Below, in pieces: positions 8,671 to 16,541 of a stretch of DNA of 37,656 bases. The position numbers and the translations under genes were made by a program. How positions within the stretch are numbered: the first letter of the stretch is position 1; each line of letters starts with the position of its first letter. Location: the NCBI GenBank assembly GCA_017898095.1, contig JAGKQJ010000022.1, positions 1-37,656 on the forward strand, given 5' to 3'. Source of the stretch: Bacillaceae bacterium Marseille-Q3522. Lineage in GTDB: Bacteria; Bacillota; Bacilli; Bacillales; Cytobacillaceae. The notes beneath the pieces were generated by a model. The model did no database searches. It was not told the DNA's origin and saw only the letters and a program-made list of their open reading frames with translations.

Positions 8671-9330
8671 ATGAAATATAAAATGGAGTGGAAATATATA
8701 ATAAAACAGAGAGAAGGAATCTTTTTCACTTCCGATTGGTTGACAGGAGAAGAAGCACTTGCTGCAGGACAGGAGATAGAGAAATTATCCAAATGCAAAG
8801 AACTTCTTTTTTATGATGAAAAAGGTGTATCATGGAAGTTAAAAGAATTAGCAGCATTATTGCAAGCAATTGAAGAAGAACCGCATGATCTTGAAGTGTA
8901 TTTTGATGGCGGCCATCAAAAAGAAACAGGAGAGGCGGGGGTGGGAGCAGTTATTTATTATAAGCAGGGCGGGAAAAAATTCCGTATCCGTGCAAATCAA
9001 TATATAGAAGAAATGGAAACCAATAATGAAGCTGAGTATGCAGCTGTCTATTTTTTGCTACAAAAAATTGAAGAATTAGGAATAAGGGATTTCTCCTGCC
9101 ATTTTAAAGGTGATTCCCAAGTGGTGATAAAACAAATAACAGGAGAATGGCCTTGCTATGAGCCTGTATTAAATCGCTGGCTGGATCGCATTGAGGGGAA
9201 AATCAAACAGCTGCGGATCAATGCGGCTTTTTCTGCCGTTTCCCGTAAAGAAAATAAGGAAGCGGATCAGCTTGCAGGTCAGGCATTAGCCGGGAAAATA
9301 GTGTACAGTAATAAACAATTTTTATCGTAG
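8671..9330 (+). CDS. ypeP: RNase H-like (reverse-transcriptase-type) protein YpeP
   Basis: A 219-residue protein: an N-terminal domain of about 70 residues rich in Lys/Glu, then an RNase H fold. The catalytic acids are in order: Asp79 in YFDGG, Glu122 in NNEAEYAA, Asp148 in KGDSQVV and Asp199 in KEADQLA. It resembles B. subtilis YpeP, including the WPCYEPVLNRWLDRIE stretch. ATG 8671 is chosen because GAAAGG ends 9 nt upstream and the protein then begins MKYKMEW; TTG 8662 is in frame but less likely. It is followed 20 nt later by ypeQ, so they form an operon. Activity on hybrids is inferred from the intact acidic set. Confidence 0.9.
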   Translation: MKYKMEWKYIIKQREGIFFTSDWLTGEEALAAGQEIEKLSKCKELLFYDEKGVSWKLKELAALLQAIEEEPHDLEVYFDGGHQKETGEAGVGAVIYYKQGGKKFRIRANQYIEEMETNNEAEYAAVYFLLQKIEELGIRDFSCHFKGDSQVVIKQITGEWPCYEPVLNRWLDRIEGKIKQLRINAAFSAVSRKENKEADQLAGQALAGKIVYSNKQFLS

Positions 9331-9343
9331 ACTAAGGGGAAGT
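9321..9343 (+). repeat. Sequence resembling the modular element's left end, at the ypeP/ypeQ junction
   Basis: TTTATCGTAGACTAAGGGG followed by AAGT differs from the element's left terminus (TTTATCGCAGATTAAGGGG then CAGT) at three of 23 positions. Here it supplies the ypeP stop codon (TAG) and the ypeQ ribosome site (AAGGGG). Nothing beyond 9343 matches the element. Confidence 0.45.
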
Positions 9344-9350
9344 GGAAGTC

Positions 9351-9524
9351 ATGGAAAGAAAGGATATTCTCAAAGAAATGGAAACATTAATGGATACATA
9401 CTGTGAAGGCTGTTTTTTGCATAAATATTTCACGAAAGAAAAGGGGAGAAGATACGCACATCGATTTTGTATTACAAAATGTACAGTTGGAGAAAAAATA
9501 AAAAATTGTGGAAAGAAATTGTAA
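9351..9524 (+). CDS. ypeQ: Small zinc-finger-like protein YpeQ
   Basis: A 57-residue protein resembling B. subtilis YpeQ. It has TYCEGCFLHKY (Cys18, Cys21), then RRYAHRFCITKC (His37, Cys40, Cys44), a CxxC...CxxxC pattern suited to one zinc ion. The start is ATG 9351, with AGGGGA (9335-9340) at 10 nt. The in-frame GTG 9342 is too close to that site. It is co-directional with ypeP (20-nt gap). The function is not known. The pairing with an RNase H-like protein suggests a nucleic-acid role, by inference only. Confidence 0.85.
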   Translation: MERKDILKEMETLMDTYCEGCFLHKYFTKEKGRRYAHRFCITKCTVGEKIKNCGKKL

Positions 9525-9568
9525 ACTTATTATAGTAACCTTTCTAAAAAATGACTCCCGCATAAACA

Positions 9569-9595
9569 CAAAAGGCTGACAATTAAATGTCAGCC
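9569..9595 (-). terminator. Terminator of cspD (may also serve ypeQ)
   Basis: GGCTGACA (9574-9581) pairs with TGTCAGCC (9588-9595). On the minus strand the stem is followed by TTTTGTGTTT. It lies between the convergent ypeQ and cspD genes. Confidence 0.75.
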
Positions 9596-9620
9596 GAAAT
9601 TGATATATGAGATATGTGAA

Positions 9621-9821
9621 TTATAGTTTAACTACGTTAGCAGCTTGAGGTCCACGGTTACCTTCAACAATTTCAAAAGAAACTTCTTGACCTTCTTCTA
9701 ATGATTTAAAACCCTCTCCTTGGATAGCAGTGAAATGTACAAATACATCGTCGCCGCCTTCAACTTCAATAAAACCGAACCCTTTTTCATTGTTAAACCA
9801 TTTTACTTTACCATTTTGCAT
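9621..9821 (-). CDS. cspD: Cold-shock protein CspD
   Basis: A 66-residue single OB-fold (cold-shock domain) nucleic-acid chaperone. The RNP1 motif KGFGFIEV and RNP2 motif VFVHFTAI are intact, and the protein is nearly identical to B. subtilis CspD as I remember it. The ATG is at 9819-9821, with AGGAGG upstream; the frame extends further upstream but without support. The predicted transcription start gives a leader of about 110 nt, a usual feature of cold-shock genes that allows RNA-structure control at low temperature. It has its own promoter (9941-9969) and terminator. Confidence 0.97.
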   Translation of the reverse strand: MQNGKVKWFNNEKGFGFIEVEGGDDVFVHFTAIQGEGFKSLEEGQEVSFEIVEGNRGPQAANVVKL

Positions 9822-9940
9822 GTTAAGCTTCCTCCTAAACCTTTCAGATGCAGTGCATCTTAACAAAATATTATCATTAAACAAAACATCAGTGTTACTA
9901 TGTAGGATAGTCAACTTTCATTCTGTTAAACGATGTCTAT

Positions 9941-9969
9941 ACTATACATGAAAGAACGCTTACAGTCAA
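9941..9969 (-). promoter_or_regulatory. Sigma-A promoter of cspD
   Basis: On the minus strand, TTGACT (9964-9969), a 17-bp spacer, TATAGT (9941-9946). Confidence 0.8.
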
Positions 9970-10095
9970 GGTTTCTGCTTCGATTTATTCAATTATTATT
10001 AAAATTTTTTTCATATACATTTAAAAAATAGCATTTCAGCAAAAAATTCTCCAAAAGGGAGAATCGATCCTGGAAAAAAGGCATCACAGCTAATA

Positions 10096-10220
10096 ATAAA
10101 GTGAAACTTCCATCAGTGGGGTTTTTTCGACGTACAGGACGTACAAGTGCCGACGAAGACATGAGGCCGTGGCGTACTTAGTCGGTACTCATCTCCCACT
10201 GATGGTTAATCTGCGATAAA
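10096..10220 (-). repeat. Modular hairpin element, copy C (125 bp, internally deleted)
   Basis: Reads on the minus strand from TTTATCGCAGATTAA directly into CCATCAGTGG, so the left hairpin and 54-bp units are missing. It retains the right module with one 58-bp unit (CGACGTACAGGACGTAC on the plus strand) and ends GTTTCACTTTAT. Both termini are intact, so it is a short, clean-ended derivative. Confidence 0.8.
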
Positions 10221-10248
10221 TTGCCATGATGCCTGTACTTTTCAAGTA

Positions 10249-12156
10249 TTATTGGTCTTTTCCATACATGTAGTTTGCAGGATCTACGGGAGTCCAGTCT
10301 TTTAATTGATGAAATCGTAACAGATCTCCATATAAGACTTGATCGGATAATCTTAATTCCGTTGCCACTCTCGTGCTGTCCGTTTCCATTTCCGCAGTTT
10401 CTTCTAACAATTCTTCGGTTTTTGTATTATAATATTTACCATCTATTGAAGAATACAAAGGAGAAACAAAATCTCCGTTACGGAAGGCTACCACTTCATC
10501 ATGTTCTGGTGACAGCAAATCTGTTCCAAATTGGATGAATTCTTTACTGCCAATACCGACAAGATGCAATAATGTCGGCAAGACATCAATTTCACCGCCG
10601 TATTGATGCATCACGCCGCCTTTTACACCCGGAACATGAATCAGAAGCGGTACACGCTGTAACTGTGCATTTTTTAACGGCGTAATTTCTTCCCCCATTA
10701 TTTGCTCCATTGCATTATTATGATTGGCGGAGATTCCGTAATGGTCCCCGTATAGCAAGATTAACGAGTTATCGTAGAGACCGGATGCTTTTAAATCTTC
10801 GAAAAACTGTTGCAATGCTTCATCCATATAACGTGCAGTCTGAAAATAGCGATCAACTGATGCATCACCGGTAGCGGCCGGTTCGATTGATGCTTCGTCC
10901 TCATCAATCAGAAACGGAAAGTGATTTGTTAACGTCATTAAATGCGCATAAAATGGCTGCGGCAATGTTTCCAGCATCGGAATTGATTCATTAAAGAAGG
11001 CTTTATCCTTCAACCCATAATTAATGACTTCTGTTTCTGCCATATTATAATAACTTGCATCAAAAAAAGTATCGATACCAAATTGTTTATAGATTTCATT
11101 ACGGTTCCAAAATGTTTTATAGTCCCCGTGGAGAACAGCACTCGTATATCCTGCCCGTTGATTTAGAATTGCAGGTGCGGCCTGATACGTGTTCGTCCCT
11201 TTTGTCACAAAAGCGGACCCTTGCGGAAGGCCGTAGAGCGATGTATCAAGCATTAATTCGGCATCTGACGTTTTTCCCTGCCCTGTTTGATGAAAGAAAT
11301 TGTCAAAATACATATAGTCATCGTTATGTGCCAAAGAATTAAGAAATGGTGTTACTTCTTCGCCATTTAGTTTGTAATCAATTAGAAATGATTGCAGTGA
11401 CTCGAGGTGAATTTTAATAATATTCATCCCTTTTGCTTTTGCAAAATATTCGTCATTCGGTTCCGCATAATGACTATTGCGGAAGTTGATCACTTCGGTT
11501 AAATCATCACTGCTGGCCAATGCCCTTTGCTGTGTTGTTTGTGCAGTTAGCAAAGCATCATAAACCGTATAATTATAAGCGCCTAAATACTTGATAATAT
11601 AATTGCGGTCAAATGTTCTTGTCAACAGCTCCGGCCGGTCTATTTCTGCCAGACTCAGGTTAACAGCAAAAACGAGAGCACCAATTGAAACAATGGAAAA
11701 CGCGCTCTTTTTCGTAATCCGGGTCTTTGTAACCGGGATTTTTTTGCTGAGCCAGATAAAAAGCAGCAGAAATAAGTCGATAAAATAAATAAAATCATGC
11801 CACCTCAATAATTCCACAGCACTTCCGCCAAGGTTCCCGACATTTGTCGAAGATTGCAAGATTGTCGGAAGGGTGAGAAAATCATTGAAGAACCGGTAAT
11901 AGACAACATTTGCATATAAGATGAGCGTCATAAACGTGCTTATGATGATCATCCACAGTTCCCGCCTTTTTGAAAAAAACGCCAATCCAAGAAAAATAAT
12001 TGCCGAGCTAACTGGATTGATAAAAAGCAAGAATTGCTGTAAAAAATTATCCAGGTCGAGATGAAATTCAACTTTATAAGCAAAATAGGACTTTCCCCAC
12101 AAAAACAATACGGCCAGAAAGAAAAAATGCAACGGCTTCGTAAATAATCGTTTCAT
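10249..12156 (-). CDS. ltaS: Lipoteichoic acid synthase (LtaS family)
   Basis: A 635-residue membrane enzyme that polymerises glycerol phosphate from phosphatidylglycerol onto the lipoteichoic acid anchor. There are five hydrophobic helices in residues 1-170, then an extracellular alkaline-phosphatase-like domain with metal ligand Glu252 (HLESLQS), nucleophile Thr296 in TGQGKTSDAE, and LYGDHYGIS plus NHFPF further on. RALAS near 213 is a plausible signal-peptidase cleavage site, as in processed LtaS. It follows B. subtilis LtaS (YflE) closely; paralogues YfnI and YqgS are alternatives. A strong promoter lies upstream on the minus strand. It is not in an operon. Confidence 0.93.
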   Translation of the reverse strand: MKRLFTKPLHFFFLAVLFLWGKSYFAYKVEFHLDLDNFLQQFLLFINPVSSAIIFLGLAFFSKRRELWMIIISTFMTLILYANVVYYRFFNDFLTLPTILQSSTNVGNLGGSAVELLRWHDFIYFIDLFLLLFIWLSKKIPVTKTRITKKSAFSIVSIGALVFAVNLSLAEIDRPELLTRTFDRNYIIKYLGAYNYTVYDALLTAQTTQQRALASSDDLTEVINFRNSHYAEPNDEYFAKAKGMNIIKIHLESLQSFLIDYKLNGEEVTPFLNSLAHNDDYMYFDNFFHQTGQGKTSDAELMLDTSLYGLPQGSAFVTKGTNTYQAAPAILNQRAGYTSAVLHGDYKTFWNRNEIYKQFGIDTFFDASYYNMAETEVINYGLKDKAFFNESIPMLETLPQPFYAHLMTLTNHFPFLIDEDEASIEPAATGDASVDRYFQTARYMDEALQQFFEDLKASGLYDNSLILLYGDHYGISANHNNAMEQIMGEEITPLKNAQLQRVPLLIHVPGVKGGVMHQYGGEIDVLPTLLHLVGIGSKEFIQFGTDLLSPEHDEVVAFRNGDFVSPLYSSIDGKYYNTKTEELLEETAEMETDSTRVATELRLSDQVLYGDLLRFHQLKDWTPVDPANYMYGKDQ

Positions 12157-12211
12157 AAAAAAATATCCTTTCTATATTAGGTAATACGAATGAAGTATTT
12201 ATTGTGAGAAA

Positions 12212-12240
12212 ATTTTACTCTTCCCTATTTACTCTGTCAA
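12212..12240 (-). promoter_or_regulatory. Sigma-A promoter of ltaS
   Basis: Minus strand: perfect TTGACA (12235-12240), a 17-bp spacer, TAAAAT (12212-12217). It lies 55 nt before the start codon. Confidence 0.8.
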
Positions 12241-12432
12241 TTATAATACGAAAATAGTAATTGGTAAAATAATAGTTGATTACGTCTTTTTTGAAAAAAG
12301 CCCGGGATTTGCAATTGCAGAGAAAAGAGGACAATGTAAAACAGGAGAAGCAATACTCCCAGGAACGTCATTGACCTGATTGTATCGCTCTCCCTTTTTC
12401 TAACAGGTTAGAATCTGAATTTTACTGATGGA

Positions 12433-13518
12433 CTATGCCATTGGTACCTGCGAAACAACCTGCCCATCAATCCGTTCAAAAATATCATCTAAATTTCTTC
12501 CTGTAATGGTTAATCCGTGATTTTTAAGACCGATAACGGCTCTTGACGGATCAGCTGCATTGCGGACTAACGCCGCTACCGTTTCCGCCAATTGAATCGT
12601 CCCGCATGGATAATTTACCTCTGTCGCCGGTACACCATCTATCCATGCATGGATATGAACAATTGCACCGACTTTCGGGTGTTCTTTATAAATCATCCAA
12701 TGCTCAATGGCATCGACGGAAGCTCTTTTTGGAGAAATACGCGGCGGAACTCTTATCTCCATGGCATTTTTCTTCGCATTAAATCTTTTTATATATAAAA
12801 TATCCTGGCCAATAATGCGCATATTTGCTTTATTTACCCCGCTGCCACTCATCAAAAAATTTTTTTCATCGTGACGGTTGTTTAAATTCCCGTAGCTGAG
12901 ACCGCCGATTCCGTATAATTTTTTTAATTGCCGCATATCACGCGGCGACAAATATTTTTCAAGCGGAAACGGTGCGGGCAGCAGATTCATTTCATCTAAT
13001 TTTTTCCCCGATTCGTAAATTTTTTCTGTAGTCGCATTCCCGTTCCATAGTTCTTCATCCAAATCATCGACAAAATCATTATCAATTACTAATTGCGAAG
13101 ATGCGACCGGTTCTAGCCTTTTATAAATTTTCTCGAAAAAATCTTCATCATTATTTTGATAGCTTATCTGATAGAAACCTTGTTCCGGTGTAATAAAAGA
13201 CACTGTTATTTTTTCCTGATTATGTACGAGATAAATGAAATGGTTTGCCAGAGACCGGATTAGATAAGGATAGGCTGCTTCGAAAATATTTTCCGGTTCT
13301 TCCGTTTGTTCGAGAATCGCGACAACAAAGGTTGCCTGCGCTTTTCTGCGAAACGGGCGTGGTTTCTCTTTATTAATAATATGAAAGACAATACGAATAT
13401 CCTCAACCGGTTCAGTAAAATACTCATATCCTTCTTCTGAAAATTTTTCCTCTAGTCCTTTGGTATACCAATTGAGAAAAGGGGTATTAATATCACCTGT
13501 TATTGTAAAATTTTTCAT
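12433..13518 (-). CDS. Class II aldolase/adducin-like protein with N-terminal extension
   Basis: A 361-residue protein. Residues about 170-350 form a class II aldolase/adducin domain: SYGNLNNRHD with MSGSGVNK, then metal ligands His288 and His290 in VHIHAW, and His334 in LKNHGLTITG. Residues 1-160 are an extra alpha/beta region I do not recognise, not present in ordinary fuculose- or ribulose-phosphate aldolases. It starts at ATG 13516-13518 with an AGGAGG site and follows the dehydrogenase gene by 17 nt, so the two are co-transcribed. The substrate is unknown; the pairing suggests oxidation then aldol cleavage or epimerisation of a sugar or polyol derivative. No transporter or kinase is nearby to narrow it down. 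Confidence 0.85.
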   Translation of the reverse strand: MKNFTITGDINTPFLNWYTKGLEEKFSEEGYEYFTEPVEDIRIVFHIINKEKPRPFRRKAQATFVVAILEQTEEPENIFEAAYPYLIRSLANHFIYLVHNQEKITVSFITPEQGFYQISYQNNDEDFFEKIYKRLEPVASSQLVIDNDFVDDLDEELWNGNATTEKIYESGKKLDEMNLLPAPFPLEKYLSPRDMRQLKKLYGIGGLSYGNLNNRHDEKNFLMSGSGVNKANMRIIGQDILYIKRFNAKKNAMEIRVPPRISPKRASVDAIEHWMIYKEHPKVGAIVHIHAWIDGVPATEVNYPCGTIQLAETVAALVRNAADPSRAVIGLKNHGLTITGRNLDDIFERIDGQVVSQVPMA

Positions 13519-13535
13519 CTTTTTTCCTCCTGTTT

Positions 13536-14762
13536 TTATGGTTCAAAAACGACTTTCATTGCATCACGACTCTTCTTATTGGAAGCAGTACGAATGGCAT
13601 TTTGATAGTCCTCGATTGGAAACCGGTGCGTAACCAGCGGGGAAAGATCGACTTTTCCGTGCTGCATTAAATCAATTGCGATGGCAAATGTTCGTCTGTG
13701 CTTTCCTTGAAACACTTCCGTGCCATAGGCAAAGCATCCCTTCACATCTAATTCATTGAGCCAAACCGTTGTCCAATCAATTCTGTCCATCATCCCTGCA
13801 AGACCCAGTAATACGACTTTTGCGCCGTTTTTGGAAAACCGCAGTGCGTCATGAATACTTTGCTTTCTTCCGACACATTCAAAGACAATATCTGCTCCGC
13901 CTTGAATAACCTCTGGGCCGAAAAGCGGTTTTAATACCTCGGCTTTAAATGCCGTTGCCAGCTCCGCGACATAGCTTTGTTTTTTCAGAAGGATGACTTT
14001 GTCGGCACCGTAATTACTGACTAATTCAGCTTGAAACGGATGTTTCACCAATGCCGTAATGTTGCACGATATGCCCAGCGCACGGATCGCTGCGATCACA
14101 CAGATTCCAATTACTCCTCCTCCAATTATCAGTATATGATTGCTATCAGACGGAGGATTACGGAGTACACCGTGTAAAGCACAGCTGAAAGGCTCAACCA
14201 TCACTCCATTTAAATCATTTACTTGCGGAGGAAGTTTAAAGACCTGGCTTTTATGAGCAACGATATGTGAACTCCAGCCACCTCCGGTATCACGGCAGGC
14301 GCCAATTAACAATCCCGGAGAAATGTTTCCTTCCGTTTTCGCTTCACACTGACTAAATTTTCCTTTTTGGCAGGACGGGCACGGGGTTTCTATCCCTCTT
14401 GAAGCACATGACAGGATTGGGTCGATTACAACCCGGTCTCCCTTCTTTAAACCTTGAATTTGTGAACCTGTTTCCGCGATTTCCCCGACTATTTCATGCC
14501 CAATTGTAAATGGAAAAGATACATACGGGGAAGTAGAAGGGCTGTCATGTAAAAAAAGCAGGTTTAGATCACTGCCGCATATTCCGCCATATTTTACCTT
14601 TACCTTAATCCAATCTTCATTTGGCAGTTCAGGCTCCATTTGTTCGTGATAGCGGAGACATGAAAGCCGGGAATTCCAGTAAACAGACGGGATTACATTG
14701 CCCAATACTTTACTAAGAAGATAACGCGGCATTTGATAATCAAATTGCACAGCTTTCAACAT
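13536..14762 (-). CDS. Zinc-dependent medium-chain alcohol/polyol dehydrogenase
   Basis: A 408-residue MDR-family dehydrogenase. Catalytic zinc ligands are Cys62 (GGICGSD), His89-Glu90 (IGHEIVG) and Glu190 (VEPFSCALHG). The structural-zinc cysteines are Cys119, 128, 131 and 139. The Rossmann nucleotide loop is IIGGGVIG (212-219). The N-terminus carries about 25 extra residues before the usual catalytic domain. It uses NAD(P) to oxidise an alcohol, polyol or amino-alcohol such as threonine or sorbitol; the substrate cannot be fixed from sequence. The start is ATG 14760-14762 with GGGTGAT upstream. It is the first gene of a two-gene operon with the class II aldolase-like protein. Confidence 0.88.
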   Translation of the reverse strand: MLKAVQFDYQMPRYLLSKVLGNVIPSVYWNSRLSCLRYHEQMEPELPNEDWIKVKVKYGGICGSDLNLLFLHDSPSTSPYVSFPFTIGHEIVGEIAETGSQIQGLKKGDRVVIDPILSCASRGIETPCPSCQKGKFSQCEAKTEGNISPGLLIGACRDTGGGWSSHIVAHKSQVFKLPPQVNDLNGVMVEPFSCALHGVLRNPPSDSNHILIIGGGVIGICVIAAIRALGISCNITALVKHPFQAELVSNYGADKVILLKKQSYVAELATAFKAEVLKPLFGPEVIQGGADIVFECVGRKQSIHDALRFSKNGAKVVLLGLAGMMDRIDWTTVWLNELDVKGCFAYGTEVFQGKHRRTFAIAIDLMQHGKVDLSPLVTHRFPIEDYQNAIRTASNKKSRDAMKVVFEP

Positions 14763-14863
14763 ATATCACCCAGTTTCTCAAACTTTTATCAAGTATAATT
14801 TCCCCTTTTTATTATCATACTATTCATATTTATGATAAATATGGAAAAATTATTTTTGAAATG

Positions 14864-14952
14864 TTTAACTCTGATGAAGGGGCGGCAATACTCACAGCTC
14901 AAAATAAGGTGAAATGAAAATGTCAGGAAGGGGATAAACTGATCCTAAAACT
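14864..14952 (+). repeat. Degenerate relic of the modular element's left end (copy D)
   Basis: Aligns to the left end with many substitutions: AAGGGGCGGCAATAC, CTCAAAATAAGGTGAAA, TGTCAGGAAGGGGATAAACTG in pieces. The GGCGGGGG arm has decayed, so the hairpin is weak. No right end is seen. It shows that the family includes old copies. Confidence 0.7.
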
Positions 14953-15043
14953 GCTTTAGAAAACGATTCCGTTCAGCACATACGCACCGAACACTAGATA
15001 ACATATTATGAAAATAAAATACATGAATGAATAGGTGAGAAAA

Positions 15044-15931
15044 ATGTACTGTTTTATCGTTAATAAAATTTCAGGTAACGGAAGAGCTCTTAAAATTTGG
15101 TCTCATCTGGAAAAAAAGCTGCAAGAAAAACAGATTGATTATTGCGTCCGATTTACGGAGAAACCAAAACACGCTACCTCATTAGTACAGGAAATAATCC
15201 GCAATGAGAAGGCAACAGCAATTGTAGCGGTTGGCGGAGACGGAACGATTCATGAAGTGATTAACGGACTGGTAGGGACGGAGATGCCTTTAGGTATTAT
15301 TCCGGCTGGCTCCGGGAATGATTTTTCAAGAGGACTGGGGATTCCGTTAAAGTATGATAAGGCGTTGGAACGGATTTTAAGAGGGAAGCCGAAACCAATC
15401 GATATCGGATTTATTAATTCCACCTATTTTTGCACAGTAGCGGGAATCGGTTTTGACGGGGAAGTGGCACAGAAGACGAATTTGTCTATCTCCAAAAAAC
15501 TGTTAAATAATATGAAGATGGGTAAGATTTCTTACTTTATTAATGCGTTGTATGTTTTATTTCGATTTAAACCGATGGATATTACGATCATAATTGATAA
15601 AAAGCCTTACATGGTTCAAAAGCTATGGCTGATTGCAGTTGCAAATTTGCCCTTTTATGGCGGGGGAATGGTCATTTGCCCGGAAGCAGAGAGCAGTGAC
15701 GGTTTTTTTGATATATGTATTGTCCAAGGAATGTCTAAATTAGAGTTTTTACGTACATTTCCATTAATTTTTAAAGGAGCTCATATTACTTCCCCGTCGA
15801 TTAAAATAATAAGGGGAAAGGAGCTGGAAATTTCCTCACCATCTCCTTTGCTGATTCACGGTGATGGCGAAATGATTGGACAAACTCCCGCAAAAATAAG
15901 GATTGAACATGGTGTTTTATCGGTTATTTAA
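15044..15931 (+). CDS. Diacylglycerol/lipid kinase family protein (YegS/DgkB type)
   Basis: A 295-residue soluble lipid kinase of the DAGK catalytic family, which uses ATP to phosphorylate diacylglycerol or a related lipid at the membrane face. The nucleotide-binding GGDGT (64-68) and GSGNDFSRGLGIP (89-101) are intact. The N-terminal NKISGNGR and the C-terminal HGDGEMIG also fit. ATG 15044 is chosen because AGGTGA (15033-15038) precedes it; the GTG at 15035 overlaps that site. The gene is monocistronic with a terminator at 15961. B. subtilis has several such proteins (DgkB, YtlR, BmrU), and I cannot assign this one between them. DgkB recycles diacylglycerol released by LtaS, whose gene lies 3 kb away. 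Confidence 0.9.
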   Translation: MYCFIVNKISGNGRALKIWSHLEKKLQEKQIDYCVRFTEKPKHATSLVQEIIRNEKATAIVAVGGDGTIHEVINGLVGTEMPLGIIPAGSGNDFSRGLGIPLKYDKALERILRGKPKPIDIGFINSTYFCTVAGIGFDGEVAQKTNLSISKKLLNNMKMGKISYFINALYVLFRFKPMDITIIIDKKPYMVQKLWLIAVANLPFYGGGMVICPEAESSDGFFDICIVQGMSKLEFLRTFPLIFKGAHITSPSIKIIRGKELEISSPSPLLIHGDGEMIGQTPAKIRIEHGVLSVI

Positions 15932-15960
15932 AAACGGGAACATTTTTTTGACTAAAATTT

Positions 15961-16003
15961 GGGACTTGCGTGATCCGCTTACTGGATTTTGCAAGTCCCT
16001 TTT
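15961..16003 (+). terminator. Terminator after the lipid kinase gene
   Basis: GGGACTTGC (15961-15969) pairs perfectly with GCAAGTCCC (15991-15999), then TTTTG. The loop is long (21 nt). Confidence 0.7.
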
Positions 16004-16012
16004 GAATTTCCG

Positions 16013-16120
16013 CTAATTTTTGTTTTTCATTTCATCTAATGCTTTTTCATAGTCAAAATCAATTAAGGCAATAATCATCTGACTAATTTGTATAAAAAAA
16101 TTTTTTATTATTTCCATCAT
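16013..16120 (-). CDS. Possible 35-residue amphipathic peptide
   Basis: On the minus strand, ATG 16118-16120 follows AAAGGAG (16132-16138) by 11 nt. The product begins MMEIIKNFFIQISQMIIALI and ends in a charged tail with DYEKALDEMKNKN. The first half is hydrophobic. The frame extends upstream to 16243, but that part has no ribosome site and is low-complexity. I do not recognise it. It could be a small membrane-associated peptide or a chance ORF in AT-rich DNA. Confidence 0.35.
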   Translation of the reverse strand: MMEIIKNFFIQISQMIIALIDFDYEKALDEMKNKN

Positions 16121-16293
16121 AGATGAGAAAACTCCTTTCTTCACAAATTTCTTTTTAAAAAACTGATTATTCTCTAATTTGTTCAAACGATAAGTTTTTA
16201 TGAGAAATTTCGAATTTTCTTCTGTTATTTTTCGTTCCAACAATGTTGTTACAATCCTGCTGACCCCGACTTGTGGTAAAATATATATTGTAC

Positions 16294-16414
16294 ATAAAGT
16301 GAAACTTCCATCAGTGGGGGTTTTTTCGACGTACAGGACGTACTAGTGCCGGCGTTGCATTCTTAGTCTGCCTTCATCCCCTACTGATGGTTAGGTGAAC
16401 CAATCTGCGATAAA
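16294..16414 (-). repeat. Modular hairpin element, copy E (121 bp, internally deleted)
   Basis: On the minus strand it runs from TTTATCGCAGATTGG into CCATCAGTAGGGG, then one shortened right-module unit, and ends GTTTCACTTTAT. Like copy C it lacks the left hairpin and 54-bp units, but the junction differs, so the deletion is independent. Confidence 0.8.
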
Positions 16415-16541
16415 ATCATTCGTTTTTTTATGAAAAAGGCAACCCTATCCCAATGTAAGTACGTTCACTGAAAGGAGAGAAGGCGTTTTTCCCCGGTTTG
16501 CGAAATCGTAAACAAGACGGGATCTCCTCGCTGAAACTAAG

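Noticed and set aside
16121-16243. N-terminal extension of the small minus-strand ORF to 76 codons
   Set aside because: Low-complexity Lys/Asn/Phe-rich stretch without a ribosome site. The supported start is at 16118-16120.
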